Positions 43,978-59,945 of a stretch of DNA of 64,000 nt are shown here, one piece after another (within the stretch, counting starts at the first letter, position 1; each line of letters opens with the position of its first letter). The stretch is from Vitis vinifera (Eukaryota; Streptophyta; Magnoliopsida; Vitales; Vitaceae). The stretch is from contig NC_081810.1 in the NCBI RefSeq assembly GCF_030704535.1, positions 1,240,501 to 1,304,500 on the forward strand. The letters are read 5' to 3'. The position numbers and the translations under genes are program-made. The notes under the pieces were generated by a model, which searched no databases, was not told the origin of the DNA, and was given only the letters and a program-made list of their open reading frames with translations.

Positions 43978-44550
43978 TGTTAGATTAATTTTTGTAATTA
44001 ATCTATAATTTGGGCCACACGTGTAAATAATTAAAATGTGTGTGCTATCATTTAATTAAGCCTAAATATAGTGATCTAATTAATAATTGATTAATTGGCT
44101 TAAGGGTATAATTGTCATGAGATTATTGTGTAGATACCATTAGACAATTATTATTTCTATGAGGGGCAGAAATATAATTGTGATAAAATTAAAACTGCCC
44201 TAGCGGTTTATAAATAGGGTTATGGTCCCCATTCTACGACTACGTATTCCAATTTCTGAAAATCCTCTCAGAGAGAAATTGACACAGAATCTAGTGGCTA
44301 GAATTGGAAAACCATCTCAAAGGGTTTTCTTCCTATAAGGTTTCTTCTTCAATGGATTCAGGTATGCTTCCGCTATTATTTTTCTACTCATTGTTTTTAA
44401 TCAGGAGATTCCAGTATATATGAAATTAGGGTATTTACCTTGTTAACTATTCCAGTATATATGAAATTAGGGTATTAATCTTGGTTGATTTTAACAAGAC
44501 TATACCAGTATATATGAAATTAGGGTATTCATCTTGGTTGAATTTTAACA
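43978..44550 (+). repeat. Copia 5' LTR
   Basis: It begins TGTTAGATTAATTTTTG and ends TTTTAACA. A TATA box (TTTATAAATA, 44208-44217) drives the element. The 3' part holds three copies of a CCAGTATATATGAAATTAGG unit (near 44413, 44454 and 44505). Confidence 0.95.
44208..44217 (+). promoter_or_regulatory. TATA box of the Copia 5' LTR
   Basis: TTTATAAATA is followed about 30 bases downstream by a CT-rich likely start region. The same box is present in the 3' LTR near 49895. Confidence 0.75.
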
Positions 44551-44552
44551 AG

Positions 44553-44564
44553 TGGTATCAGAGC
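44553..44564 (+). promoter_or_regulatory. Primer binding site (initiator tRNA-Met)
   Basis: TGGTATCAGAGC, complementary to the 3' end of plant initiator tRNA-Met, follows the 5' LTR after a two-base spacer. This is standard for plant Copia elements. Confidence 0.95.
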
Positions 44565-44654
44565 CTACTCCTTGATTAATTCTTTGAGTTATTATTTTAA
44601 TATATGTCAATGGATTAATATTTATGAAATATTGAGTTGATAAATTTTTTTTTT

Positions 44655-44661
44655 TATTAAA

Positions 44662-44697
<36 letters not shown>

Positions 44698-44698
44698 T
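44655..44698. repeat. (ATT)n microsatellite in the Copia leader
   Basis: About thirteen ATT units lie between the primer binding site and gag. Confidence 0.85.
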
Positions 44699-45119
44699 AA
44701 TAGCATTTTATGATATTAATATTTAAGTTATTGATCTAGCATTTTAAATAGGCTAATTAAAGCGGAAAATCACCAAAGTGACATCTTCCGTGTAGATTAG
44801 TCTGTTCGGGGTGTTAGATATTTGTGTGTATGTGATTCATGCGGGTATTGACTGGCCCAAAGGAAAGTTAATATTTGGTCAAATTGCATACATACTTGTG
44901 GTGATAAATATGTGATGATTATAAAGGTAACTTAATGTGAATAATAAATCAATCCAAAGATAGATTTATTATTTGACATAACTTATCATCAATGTTTGAT
45001 CACTACAACAAGAGTACCACTTACAGTTAATATTACTGTCCAAAGACTTGATATTAATGTTGTGCTAGGTATCTTGAAATGTCATAATTTGCTTTTAAAT
45101 TTAAAGATTATGTGTTTAA

Positions 45120-47462
45120 TTGCTTATTTTATGTGAGCATGATGGTTTATTTGATTCATTTTATTTTGTTCTCGATTCAGCTTTTATATCAACTACTTCT
45201 ATATCTGCCAACATCAATAATGTCCCTATGGTAAATGGGACTAATTTTAAGGACTGGAAAGAGAATATGATGATTCTCTTAGGCTGCATGGATATAGACT
45301 TGGCCTTGAGAATGCCCAAACCTGATGAACTCAATGAGCAAAGTACTCAAGAGGATGAGGTTTATTGGGGTAAGTGGGAACGTTCAAATAGGCTAAGTCT
45401 TATGATCATGAAGCGCGGCATTCCAGAAGCTTTCAGGGGTGCGGTAACCGATGAGGTTACTAATGCCAGTGACTTCCTTGCGGAAATTCAGAAACGTTTT
45501 GCCAAAAACGATAAGGCTGAAACGAGCACGCTTTTAGCAAGCTTGATTTCAATGAAGTATAAAGGCAAGGGTAATGTTCGGGAGTACATCATGGAGATGT
45601 CTCATCTTGCTTCAAAACTTAAGGCTTTGAAACTCGAGTTATCTGATGATTTACTCGTGCATTTGGTTCTCATCTCTCTTCCTGCACAATTTAATCAATT
45701 CAAGGTCAGTTATAACTGTCAAAAGGATAAATGGACTCTTAATGAGCTCATTTCATTTTGTGTGCAAGAGGAAGAGAGATTGAAGCAAGACAAGACCGAA
45801 AGTGCTCATCTGGCTAGCACTTCTAAGGATAAGGGCAAACGAAAGAATAAGGATAATAAGGTTGCTGTTTCTAATGGTCCAGAACAAAAGAAACAGAAAG
45901 TTGAGGTAACATGTTTCTTCTGTAATAAGCCTGGACATACTAAGAAGGAATGTACCAAGTATGCTGCTTGGCGTGTTAAGAAAGGTATGTTTCTTACTTT
46001 GGTCTGTTCTGAAGTTAATTTAGCTTCAGTATCTAGAAACACATGGTGGTTAGATTCTGGTGCTACTACTCACATTTGTGTTTCTATGCAGGGTTGCCTG
46101 AGTTACCGAAAACCAAGTGATGCTGAAAGATGCATCTATGTCGGAGACGGTCAGTCGGTAGAAGTAGAGGCAATAGGGCACTTTAGATTATTATTGAAAT
46201 CTGGTTATTTTTTGGATTTAATAGATACTTTTATTGTACCGTCTTTCAGACGGAATTTAATTTCAGTTTCTGTTTTGGACAAATCAGGTTATTGTTGTTC
46301 ATTTGGAAACAATAAATTTACATTATCTATTAATTCAAATGCTGTAGGAACCGGTTTACTTAATGTTTATGATAATCTATATTTGTTGGAAACTGTTCCG
46401 TCCTATAATGAAACCTTGCATGTGGAATCACGAGGTACAAAACGTAAATTGAATAAAGATAATTCGGCCTCATTGTGGCACAAACGCCTAGGTCATATCT
46501 CTAAATCTAGAGTTGAGCGACTTGTGTCCAATGGGATTTTGGATTCACTTGACTTTTCAGATTTTGATATTTGTATTGAGTGTATTAAAGGAAAACAGAC
46601 CAAAACAAAGAAATTAGGTGCCAATAGAGCTACAGACGTCTTAGAATTAATTCATACAGATATCTGTGGACCATACCCTACGACATCTTGGAATGGTCAA
46701 CAGTACTTTATAACATTCATAGACGACTACTCAAGATATGGCTACCTATTTCTTATACATGAGAAATCACAATCATTGGACGTGTTCAAAACATTTAAAG
46801 CAGAAGTTGAGTTACAACTCAACAAAAGAATAAAGAGCGTCAGATCTGACCGTGGTGGTGAATACTATGGTAGATATGACGGATCAGGTGAACAACATCC
46901 AGGACCATTTGCTAAATACCTAGAGGAATGTGGGATCGTCCCTCAATACACCATGCCAGGATCACCTAGCATGAATGGTGTAGCAGAAAGACGAAACCGA
47001 ACCCTTAAGGACATGGTAAGGAGTATGATTAGTCATTCTACTTTACCCGAAAAACTCTGGGGTGAAGCACTCAAAACGGCAGCTTATATCCTAAATCGGG
47101 TGCCAACTAAAGTGGCTGCTAAAACGCCTTATGAGCTTTGGACGGGTCGAAAGCCCAGTTTAAAGCATTTTCATATTTGGGGATGTCCAGCTGAAGCGAG
47201 ACCTTATAAGCCTCATGAAAAGAAATTGGACTCTAAAACAGTTAGCAGCTACTTTATTGGCTATGCAGAGCGATCAAGGGGTTTTAAATTTTATGATCCT
47301 GCTATTAGGTCAATTTTTGAGACGGGAACTGCAACATTTTTTGAGGATGTTGAGTTTAGGGGGAGAAATCAGGCTAGGAATATTGTCTTTGAGAGGAAGA
47401 GGGATCTACTATTGCTTTTGATAATGTACAGGTTTCACTACCTATCATTGATCAAGAAGTAA
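45120..47462 (+). CDS. Copia gag-protease-integrase open frame (5' part of gag-pol, ends at a frameshift)
   Basis: A 780-residue frame. The first Met is uncertain, because conserved gag sequence begins near residue 37 ([14 protein letters not shown]). A CCHC zinc knuckle spans about 265-278 ([14 protein letters not shown]) and the protease DSGA is at about 312-315. The GAG-pre-integrase HHCC region starts near 452 ([10 protein letters not shown]). The integrase acidic residues are near 514, 577 and 623. The frame then runs out of phase after about 47391, where GAGAG stands in place of the shorter repeat the family frame needs, and it stops at 47462. The remainder of pol continues in another frame from before 47465. 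Confidence 0.92.
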   Translation: MLILCEHDGLFDSFYFVLDSAFISTTSISANINNVPMVNGTNFKDWKENMMILLGCMDIDLALRMPKPDELNEQSTQEDEVYWGKWERSNRLSLMIMKRGIPEAFRGAVTDEVTNASDFLAEIQKRFAKNDKAETSTLLASLISMKYKGKGNVREYIMEMSHLASKLKALKLELSDDLLVHLVLISLPAQFNQFKVSYNCQKDKWTLNELISFCVQEEERLKQDKTESAHLASTSKDKGKRKNKDNKVAVSNGPEQKKQKVEVTCFFCNKPGHTKKECTKYAAWRVKKGMFLTLVCSEVNLASVSRNTWWLDSGATTHICVSMQGCLSYRKPSDAERCIYVGDGQSVEVEAIGHFRLLLKSGYFLDLIDTFIVPSFRRNLISVSVLDKSGYCCSFGNNKFTLSINSNAVGTGLLNVYDNLYLLETVPSYNETLHVESRGTKRKLNKDNSASLWHKRLGHISKSRVERLVSNGILDSLDFSDFDICIECIKGKQTKTKKLGANRATDVLELIHTDICGPYPTTSWNGQQYFITFIDDYSRYGYLFLIHEKSQSLDVFKTFKAEVELQLNKRIKSVRSDRGGEYYGRYDGSGEQHPGPFAKYLEECGIVPQYTMPGSPSMNGVAERRNRTLKDMVRSMISHSTLPEKLWGEALKTAAYILNRVPTKVAAKTPYELWTGRKPSLKHFHIWGCPAEARPYKPHEKKLDSKTVSSYFIGYAERSRGFKFYDPAIRSIFETGTATFFEDVEFRGRNQARNIVFERKRDLLLLLIMYRFHYLSLIKK

Positions 47463-47464
47463 AT

Positions 47465-49243
47465 TTGGATCCTCAACCAACAGACAATATTGTTCAACCC
47501 TTAATTGCAAATGAGGACATTGCTCCTGAAGAACAAACTCAACAACCTCAAGAAAATATGTCATTAAGGAGATCCACTAGAGAGAGGAGAAATGCAATTT
47601 CGGACGATTATATCGTATATCTCCAGGAACGTGAGGTAGAAAGTGGAATGATGGAAGATGATCCAATCAACTTCCAGCAAGCCATGAAAAGTTCCAACTC
47701 TCAGAAATGGATTGAAGCCATGAATGAAGAGTACAAATCTATGCAAGACAATAAAGTTTGGGAACTTGTCCCATTACCAGTTGGTACGAAGCCCATTGGT
47801 TGTAAATGGATATTTAAAACCAAGCGGGATTCAAATAGTAATGTAGAAAGATATAAAGCACGTCTTGTAGCTAAAGGCTTTACTCAAAAAGAAGGAATTG
47901 ACTTCAAAGAGACCTTCTCTCCAGTTTCTATGAAGGACTCTTTCAGGATAATCATGGCACTAGTTGCACATTATGATCTTGAGTTACATCAAATGGATGT
48001 TAAAACAGCGTTTCTCAATGGTGACATTGATGAAACAATTTATATGGTACAACCAGAAAATTTTGTGTCCGAAGACTCAAAGAATATGGTTTGTAAATTA
48101 ACTAAATCCATTTATGGGCTCAAGCAAGCTTCTCGTCAGTGGTACTTCAAGTTTCATCAAATTATTGTCTCATATGGTTTTGAGGCAAATCTTATGGATG
48201 AATGTGTGTATCACAAATTCAGTGGGAGTAAGTATATTTTCCTGGTTTTATATGTCGATGACATATTGCTAGCCACAAATGATATTAGCATATTGCACGA
48301 CACCAAGAGATTTTTATCAAAACATTTTGAGATGAAAGATCTTGGTGATGCCTCCTTTGTCTTAGGAATCCAGATACACCGAGATCGTTCTAGGGGTATT
48401 TTAGGATTGTCACAAAGGACCTATATTGATAAAGTCCTCCAAAGGTATGGCATGCAAAATAGCAAACCAGGTGATACCCCTGTCACTAAAGGAGACAAAT
48501 TCAGTCTTAATCAATGCCCTAAAAATAGTTTAGAAAGTCAAGAAATGCAGAAGATTCCTTACGCTTCGGCTGTGGGAAGTCTAATGTATGCTCAGGTATG
48601 TACACGTCCGGATATTGCGTACATTGTTGGCATGTTAGGCAGATATCTAAGTAACCCTGGAATGGATCATTGGAGAGCAGCCAAGAGGGTTATGAGATAT
48701 TTACAGAGAACAAAAGAGTACATGCTTACATATAGGAGATTGGATCAGTTAGAGTTGATTGGGTATTCCGACTCCAACTTTGCTGGATGCCAAGACAGCA
48801 GAAGATCCACATCAGGCTATATTTATCTGTTGGCTGGTGGAGCAATTTCATGGAGGTCTGCCAAACAGACACTCGTAACTTCATCCACCATGGAAGCAGA
48901 GTTTGTAGCATGTTATGAGGCATCCAATCAAGGAATATGGCTACGAAATTTTGTCACTGGGCTGCGTGTTCTGGATGGTATTGAAAGACCACTAAAGATA
49001 TTTTGTGACAATAAATCAACAGTTTTATATTCCAATAACAACAGGAGTTCTACAAAATCAAAATACATTGATATCAAGTTCCTAGTTGTAAAAGAAAAAG
49101 TACAGAGTGGACAGATATCCATAGAGCATATTGGAACAAACTCCATGATAGCGGATCCGCTTACAAAGGGATTACCACCCAAGGTCTTTCATGAGCACAC
49201 TGCTCATATGGGTGTTGTCTCATTTGAGGATATCCAAATTTAG
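47465..49243 (+). CDS. Copia reverse transcriptase-RNase H open frame (3' part of gag-pol)
   Basis: A 592-residue frame displaced by +2 relative to the upstream gag-integrase frame. It has the RT start KWIFKTKRDSNSNVERYKAR, the AFLNG motif, the catalytic YVDD at about 263-266, and RNase H motifs (YSDSNFAGC, SSTMEAEF, CDNKS). It ends in the typical ADPLTKGLPPKVF tail. It carries no in-frame stop. The first Met is only the first available codon after the frameshift and not a natural start. The catalytic residues I can see are intact. Confidence 0.93.
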   Translation: MDPQPTDNIVQPLIANEDIAPEEQTQQPQENMSLRRSTRERRNAISDDYIVYLQEREVESGMMEDDPINFQQAMKSSNSQKWIEAMNEEYKSMQDNKVWELVPLPVGTKPIGCKWIFKTKRDSNSNVERYKARLVAKGFTQKEGIDFKETFSPVSMKDSFRIIMALVAHYDLELHQMDVKTAFLNGDIDETIYMVQPENFVSEDSKNMVCKLTKSIYGLKQASRQWYFKFHQIIVSYGFEANLMDECVYHKFSGSKYIFLVLYVDDILLATNDISILHDTKRFLSKHFEMKDLGDASFVLGIQIHRDRSRGILGLSQRTYIDKVLQRYGMQNSKPGDTPVTKGDKFSLNQCPKNSLESQEMQKIPYASAVGSLMYAQVCTRPDIAYIVGMLGRYLSNPGMDHWRAAKRVMRYLQRTKEYMLTYRRLDQLELIGYSDSNFAGCQDSRRSTSGYIYLLAGGAISWRSAKQTLVTSSTMEAEFVACYEASNQGIWLRNFVTGLRVLDGIERPLKIFCDNKSTVLYSNNNRSSTKSKYIDIKFLVVKEKVQSGQISIEHIGTNSMIADPLTKGLPPKVFHEHTAHMGVVSFEDIQI

Positions 49244-49664
49244 TGGGAGTTTATATTATTCATTGTATATTGCTCTATGTTATGTTTAGACTTTATCTAT
49301 ACATTTGGATTGTGTTCTGCAGAAATAAAGTATTCATTTTATTGCACTCTGTTAAATTATGCTAAAGATTTGATCTCAATAAAGTTAAGTTGGACCAGTT
49401 GGAAATAGGCATGAATAGATCACATTGCATGTAATTTCCATGCTATGCACTCATGATTGATCTATGTCATTTAGCTGTGCAGATATACGTGACCATTGAT
49501 TGGTCTAGTAACGATTGATGTAACAAAGGCCACCTTGATCCTATGTCAGTATAGTTAATGGACGAGATTGTTCGGATATACCCTAAGGACATGATAGCAA
49601 ATTTTGAGCTCATAAGGTTAAACACATTTATTTGATTACATATGCATGTGGCCCAGTAGGAGAT

Positions 49665-50237
49665 TGTTAGATTAATTTTTGTAATTAATCTATAATTTGG
49701 GCCACACGTGTAAATAATTAAAATGTGTGTGCTATCATTTAATTAAGCCTAAATATAGTGATCTAATTAATAATTGATTAATTGGCTTAAGGGTATAATT
49801 GTCATGAGATTATTGTGTAGATACCATTAGACAATTATTATTTCTATGAGGGGCAGAAATATAATTGTGATAAAATTAAAACTGCCCTAGCGGTTTATAA
49901 ATAGGGTTATGGTCCCCATTCTACGACTACGTATTCCAATTTCTGAAAATCCTCTCAGAGAGAAATTGACACAGAATCTAGTGGCTAGAATTGGAAGACC
50001 ATCTCAAAGGGTTTTCTTCCTATAAGGTTTCTTCTTCAATGGATTCAGGTATGCTTCCGCTATTATTTTTCTACTCATTGTTTTTAATCAGGAGATTCCA
50101 GTATATATGAAATTAGGGTATTTACCTTGTTAACTATTCCAGTATATATGAAATTAGGGTATTAATCTTGGTTGATTTTAACAAGACTATTCCAGTATAT
50201 ATGAAATTAGGGTATTCATCTTGGTTGAATTTTAACA
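49665..50237 (+). repeat. Copia 3' LTR
   Basis: Same length (573 bp) as the 5' LTR. I counted two differences: GGAAGACC versus GGAAAACC near 49998, and ACTATTCC versus ACTATACC near 50190. A weak purine tract (AGTAGGAGA) precedes it. This LTR is antisense to, and directly downstream of, the GRIK-like gene. Confidence 0.95.
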
Positions 50238-50242
50238 TTTTG
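50238..50242. repeat. Target-site duplication, right copy (TTTTG)
   Basis: TTTTG directly follows the 3' LTR and matches 43973-43977. Confidence 0.95.
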
Positions 50243-50334
50243 TACATAGAAATGAATGATCATTGCCGTAATATTGGCTTAAAAATGGTAATTGCAGAGA
50301 GCCACAAGAATAACCAATTCAAGAAACAGGGGTT

Positions 50335-55533
<5,199 letters not shown>

Positions 55534-57261
55534 CTCAGGATATTGAAGAACTATGAGAGGGTTTACCAATAGCAATAAAATTTCCAATCAGACCCCAAAT
55601 ACAGTACAATAGACATGGTAGCCACAAACTTTTATAACAAGCTTAAGAAGGATTTCCATCTGTTCTGAACTTCAAGCCCTGCATCAAATGGTTTTAGACA
55701 AAATCCTGGAATGAAAAAAAACAGTCCAAAGGTAATAGAAGCAATCAAAATAAATTTTCAATATGAGCTGTTTGATTTCCAAAAAGGCATAGAAAGAGTA
55801 GAAAATTTTGGAAGCTTATACAAGTTTCGAATGAATTGCTTGTCGTGTAAGACTCCAAATTTCTTACCCTTCGGTTTCTATAAATCAAAAGGAGCTTCTA
55901 AAGACGAATGAAATTTCTTCTCAGCAAGAAAAAGAACGATTGAGAAATTCAAAAGCAAGGAAAATGGAAAGTCAAACACAAAATTACATTACATTGTAAA
56001 GGAAGTGCACAAACAGCACAATTTTCCAGGAAATTACACTACAAATAAGCAAGATATAGATCAAAACTCCCCGGTTGCGAACTGGGAAACAAGAAGAAAC
56101 TTCATGAAACATAAAGAAGAGATATATAAATAGGAGGAATAGTCAAGACATAACCATCAAAACACACAAAAAGTAAAGCATACTAAAACTTCGACTTTGC
56201 TTTCTTTTCCTTTTGAATGGTAGTTGTGGAAAGTATTTATGTTGAAAGTACAACAACATCAATGATTTTACACCACAGCTAAACTATCAACGCTGCATGG
56301 CCTAGACATCAAGCTGTACAATAGACATGTCACTTTCTTCTATGGATACGTGTCTAGGTGGTAGATGTTTCTTCTCGGCATATCTGGCTTGCGTGCAAGG
56401 CCATACTAGCTTATCCCTTTTACAGAGAACCCTCACAACATCATCTGAATGACTAGATAGCCATTGTTCATCACACATGATTTTCGAAATTAGTACATGG
56501 GATAAGAGCTAATAATGCAATTCATGTTAAACATCAACAAACAACAAAGTAGAATTGAGTTAAATTTCATCCCACGAACAATTTTGAAGAAGTCTAATTG
56601 ACTCAGATCTTGTATTAATCAACTTGTTTACCCTAGACTATAGCTTTGATGCCATGTTAAACTACCAATTACCCCAAAAGCTCTTAAAAAGGGCATGAAC
56701 CAGAGCTCTGAGTTCAAGTAGCATGGTTTGTTTTGTATTCTCAAAATGCATACAAGTTTACCAAACCTAGCAGCATTGAACTCTAGGCTTTGCTCAAACA
56801 AAATCATACTATAAATCAATCAAAAAAGACTCGGGTTGAAGTTGAAAGATTCCAGTTTTTTTTTTCTTTCCTTTTCTAATGGTTTCTCGGCAACCAAATG
56901 GGAGGACAACAACAACCCAAATAGAGATAAACTAAAGGGTAGGCTCTCCATTTATTTCCCAGGAATTTCATTGAAATAAACAAACCCTAACGAAAATTCT
57001 AGAGTTAGAACACTTGCTTTTTTGGACTGGTCAAGATTTTTTCCTTTAGCCGGAAAAACTGAACTTGACCAAATCCAAAAATTTCCCGAAATAAAAATGA
57101 AATAAAGGAAACCCCACTTTGAAGTGCCAGTAATATCCAAAAAGAAGAGTCGTATTTAGTTATTTTCCAATCTCAAGTGAACGACACAGACCTGTTTGGT
57201 TGGCGGGAAAGCTCATTTGTTTCTTCTTTCTGATAGAATAATAAACGGCATCGTTCGTCGA
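55534..57261. other. 5' region of the GRIK-like gene up to the tRNA
   Basis: There is no recognisable coding exon. It is likely to contain the 5' UTR, a leader intron and the promoter of the kinase gene on the minus strand. A sense-oriented TTTGGTTGCCGAGAAACC motif lies at 56882-56899, similar to motifs in early introns of other genes in the window. Confidence 0.45.
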
Positions 57262-57334
57262 GGGGATGTAGCTCAGATGGTAGAGCGCTCGCTTAGCATG
57301 CGAGAGGTACGGGGATCGATACCCCGCATCTCCA
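57262..57334 (+). tRNA. tRNA-Ala (AGC)
   Basis: A 73-base cloverleaf: acceptor GGGGATG pairs with CATCTCC (one G-U), followed by discriminator A. The D-arm is GCTCAGATGGTAGAGC, the anticodon stem CTCGC/GCGAG has loop TTAGCAT (anticodon AGC), and the T-arm is CGGGGATCGATACCCCG. There is no intron. A TTTCTTTTT tract directly downstream would serve as a Pol III terminator. The A and B box sequences are intact, so the gene looks functional. Confidence 0.97.
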
Positions 57335-57442
57335 TTTCTTTTTCACTCTTCCCTGAATTTGTAAGAAAATATTTTCCTTTTCCCAATCCCTTCATTTCAT
57401 TTATTTTCTTCAATTTTCTTTTAGAAATAAATAACAAAGGAT

Positions 57443-57912
57443 GAAGAAAATGTTTATTTCCTTTTTTAAAAAAAAAAAAATTGAAAGATAAATTTTCTTC
57501 TTTCTTAAATTTATTTATTTAAAATAAATAAAAAAGGAGAAAGAAAATGTTTTCCCTTTTTTCAAATTTTCACTTAATTCATTTCCTTTAATCATTTTAG
57601 GAAATAAAAATAAAGTATTTTTACATTTTGAGCTAGTGTTTGAATTTCTTTTATTTCACTTCAATTTTTTCATTCCCTTCATTTTTTTATTTCTTCATTT
57701 TTCATTGCTTCATTTAGAAAGAAAAATCAACCAAAACAAGAAGGGGTTTAGTGAGGAGATGAAAAAGTGTAAAGGGCATGTTTGGTAAGTGAAAACGGTT
57801 TTTAAGAAGAGTTTAAAATTGTTTTTAAAAAATAAATAAAAATAATCGAAAACAGTTAAAAGACCTTATCTGAAAACATAAATTTTCTATTTTTAAAAAT
57901 TGAAAACTATTT
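57443..57912. repeat. Direct repeat copy 1 flanking the pararetrovirus-like locus
   Basis: About 470 bp are nearly identical to 61040-61508 at a constant offset of 3,595 bases. This copy ends abruptly inside a foldback element at about 57912-57913, where viral-like sequence begins. Confidence 0.85.
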
Positions 57913-57913
57913 G

Positions 57914-59545
57914 TCCATAAAAGTACTGCATTAGGGTTGACTAACTCTTGTATTCCTACAGTCTTTGGTTTATTAGAAAATTTATCTAACACAGTTTTTA
58001 GGCTGTAGTCATTATTATTTTCTAACTTCTTTTGGTTACTTTGCTTTTGAATTTCTAAGAATTTTTTAAAGTATTCCTTTTGAAGATTTGGATCAGGAAT
58101 GTTCTCTATGATTTCTATGAGAAAATTGTTTTCACTAGAGATCATATTAACTTGATGTATTTGACAAAGACAGTTTCCTACACAATCACATGAGGATTGG
58201 GAAGACGAACTATTTGAATCACTGGATGTGCTATCTTCAAGGAGAAAGAACTGATTGTTACTAAACTCAGAGGACTGGCTAGATGAATCAGAATCTGTTT
58301 TGATAAGATTTATCATTTGTTTCTTAAGAAATTTTCCTATGTCTAAATCAGCTATGATTTCTTTGACTTTGCAATTAGGAGCTATGTGCCCCATTTTGCC
58401 ACATTTGAAATATTTGACATCTTCTTTATCTTTCTTTTTAGAGGGATGTTTCTGATATTTTTTATTTGAATGTTTCTTATGTTTGGATTTCTTTTAGTAG
58501 GGATCTTCTCTTTGTTTTGAATATTTTTTATTTGAATCTCTTCTTTTTGACTTATGAAAATTTTAATGTCTGGAAGGAGGGGTAAGAGTATCATACCTGT
58601 ATTGGGCACAGAATGATCCTAACTCTTTTTTGGCAGATTTGAAGTCCTTTTTAATAGTGGCATTAACCTTGGCTGGGGAACAAAGGTTCAATGCTTCTTT
58701 ACTGACAAAATTTGCCAGTTGTCCATATGTGAAAGAATCATAAGGACTTAAACCATTGTACATTTCTTTGATTCTCAACTGAACTCTTTGACTAAAAACC
58801 TTTGGTAACCCATTTAGGAATCTCTCTTTCCAATAGGGTTGGTTACAATTTGTTCTTGAATGTACTTTGGCAAAGTATACCTCCTTATACCATTTGTAAT
58901 CACTCAATTTGTCACAGTGTAAATTTTGAAGAATCTCAGAACTTCAGGATTGAAAGGAAAGGGGATCTCCTAGGAAGTGCTTGGTTATGGCATAGATTAA
59001 AGTATGGACCGCATTAGGGTTTCCACTTTCATCTATACTTTTCTGAATAAATCTTCTTTCTTTCTCTGTGAGAGCATTATCCCACCATCCTTTGAGTTGT
59101 CTAATAAATCCTGCTATCAGATGAAAGCAGATTGCTAGATCAAGGTTTCCTCTTGACTTATAGGCCGTGAAGGCCATAATCATTTCTTGGAGGATGTTTA
59201 GTACCTGATGGTCACTAACTCCATCTATGTTCCATTCATAGATGCCATCTCCGTCATACTTTGATTGGACTATTTGACTTCTTTCTTCATATTGCAGATC
59301 AGGAGGTGTGGGTCAAATATAGAAATTCCTAGTCCTACTTTGTTGTTTGAACTTATGAACAATCTTATTTATTTGAGGATTCTTATCCTCAGACATAGCT
59401 TGTATCTCATCTACATTCTCAGGAGTAATCTCTTCTATTACATTGATTGATTTTGTGTTTGAAGATGAGGCTTTGTTTGAAAGATCTAATTGTGCAATTT
59501 TACTTGTTAAAGTTTGAAGTAAATCCTGTTGATCATTTGAAAATT
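57914..59545 (-). pseudogene. Viral coat-protein-like fragment with CCHC knuckle (broken)
   Basis: Read on the minus strand, this fragment has IAGFIRQLKGWWDNALTE, then SDYKWYKEVYFAKVHSR and QPYWKERFLNGLPKVF, the arrangement of caulimovirus-type coat proteins. A zinc knuckle FKCGKMGHIAPNCK (about 58367-58410), a Ser/Asp-rich stretch and a Lys/Asn-rich linker follow. It is interrupted by a stop near 59318, frame breaks near 58930 and 58450-58560, and it ends at the junction near 57914. It is a relic and encodes no complete protein. Confidence 0.6.
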
Positions 59546-59945
59546 TTCACTTATGATTCCGGGATGAGATTACAGAACCTTTTCAAATAGATAAAGATTA
59601 TATAAACAAAGAGTTACATCTTTCAAAACATAGGGAAAAAAGGGAATGGTTTTTCTCTACAAAGCTTACCACCCAAACTAGACATAAGATTAGGGAAGAA
59701 TGGTACTGGAGTATGAAACAGAATGGAATAAATATTCCCATGTTCACTTATTTAGAAATGTATGCTTCAAATAATAACCTTGACTATCCTTTTGGGGAAG
59801 TCAATATGCTTCACAAAGGTCAAGTTTGAAAAACTGCATCCAAAAACATAGTACCACACCATCCTCCTTTAGAAGAAGTAACCATAACTGCTCAAAACAT
59901 GGAAGTAATAGCTTCTCCTTTTATGATGTATTTCTTTTCCTAGAA
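59546..59945 (+). pseudogene. Inverted fragment of the same viral-type polyprotein (broken)
   Basis: On the plus strand the frame reads FRDEITEPFQIDKDYINKE, then REEWYWSMKQNGINIPMFTY. Such sequence normally lies N-terminal to the coat-protein part in these polyproteins. Stops occur near 59551, 59827 and 59938. Its orientation is opposite to both neighbouring fragments, showing inversion or independent insertion. Confidence 0.5.

Larger units (their letters stand above)
43978..50237 (+). mobile_element. Complete Copia LTR retrotransposon (6,260 bp)
   Basis: Two 573-bp LTRs (43978-44550 and 49665-50237) bracket a primer binding site, gag, protease, integrase, reverse transcriptase and RNase H, in the Copia order. 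TTTTG at 43973-43977 and 50238-50242 is the target-site duplication. By eye the LTRs differ at only two positions, so insertion is recent. The coding region is split by one frameshift near 47391, so this copy probably cannot make a full polyprotein. It lies 93 bp beyond the stop codon of the GRIK-like kinase, in the opposite orientation. Confidence 0.97.

Noticed and set aside
43978-50237. Two separate host genes for the 780- and 592-residue frames
   Set aside because: Both frames are parts of one Copia polyprotein flanked by identical LTRs and a target duplication.
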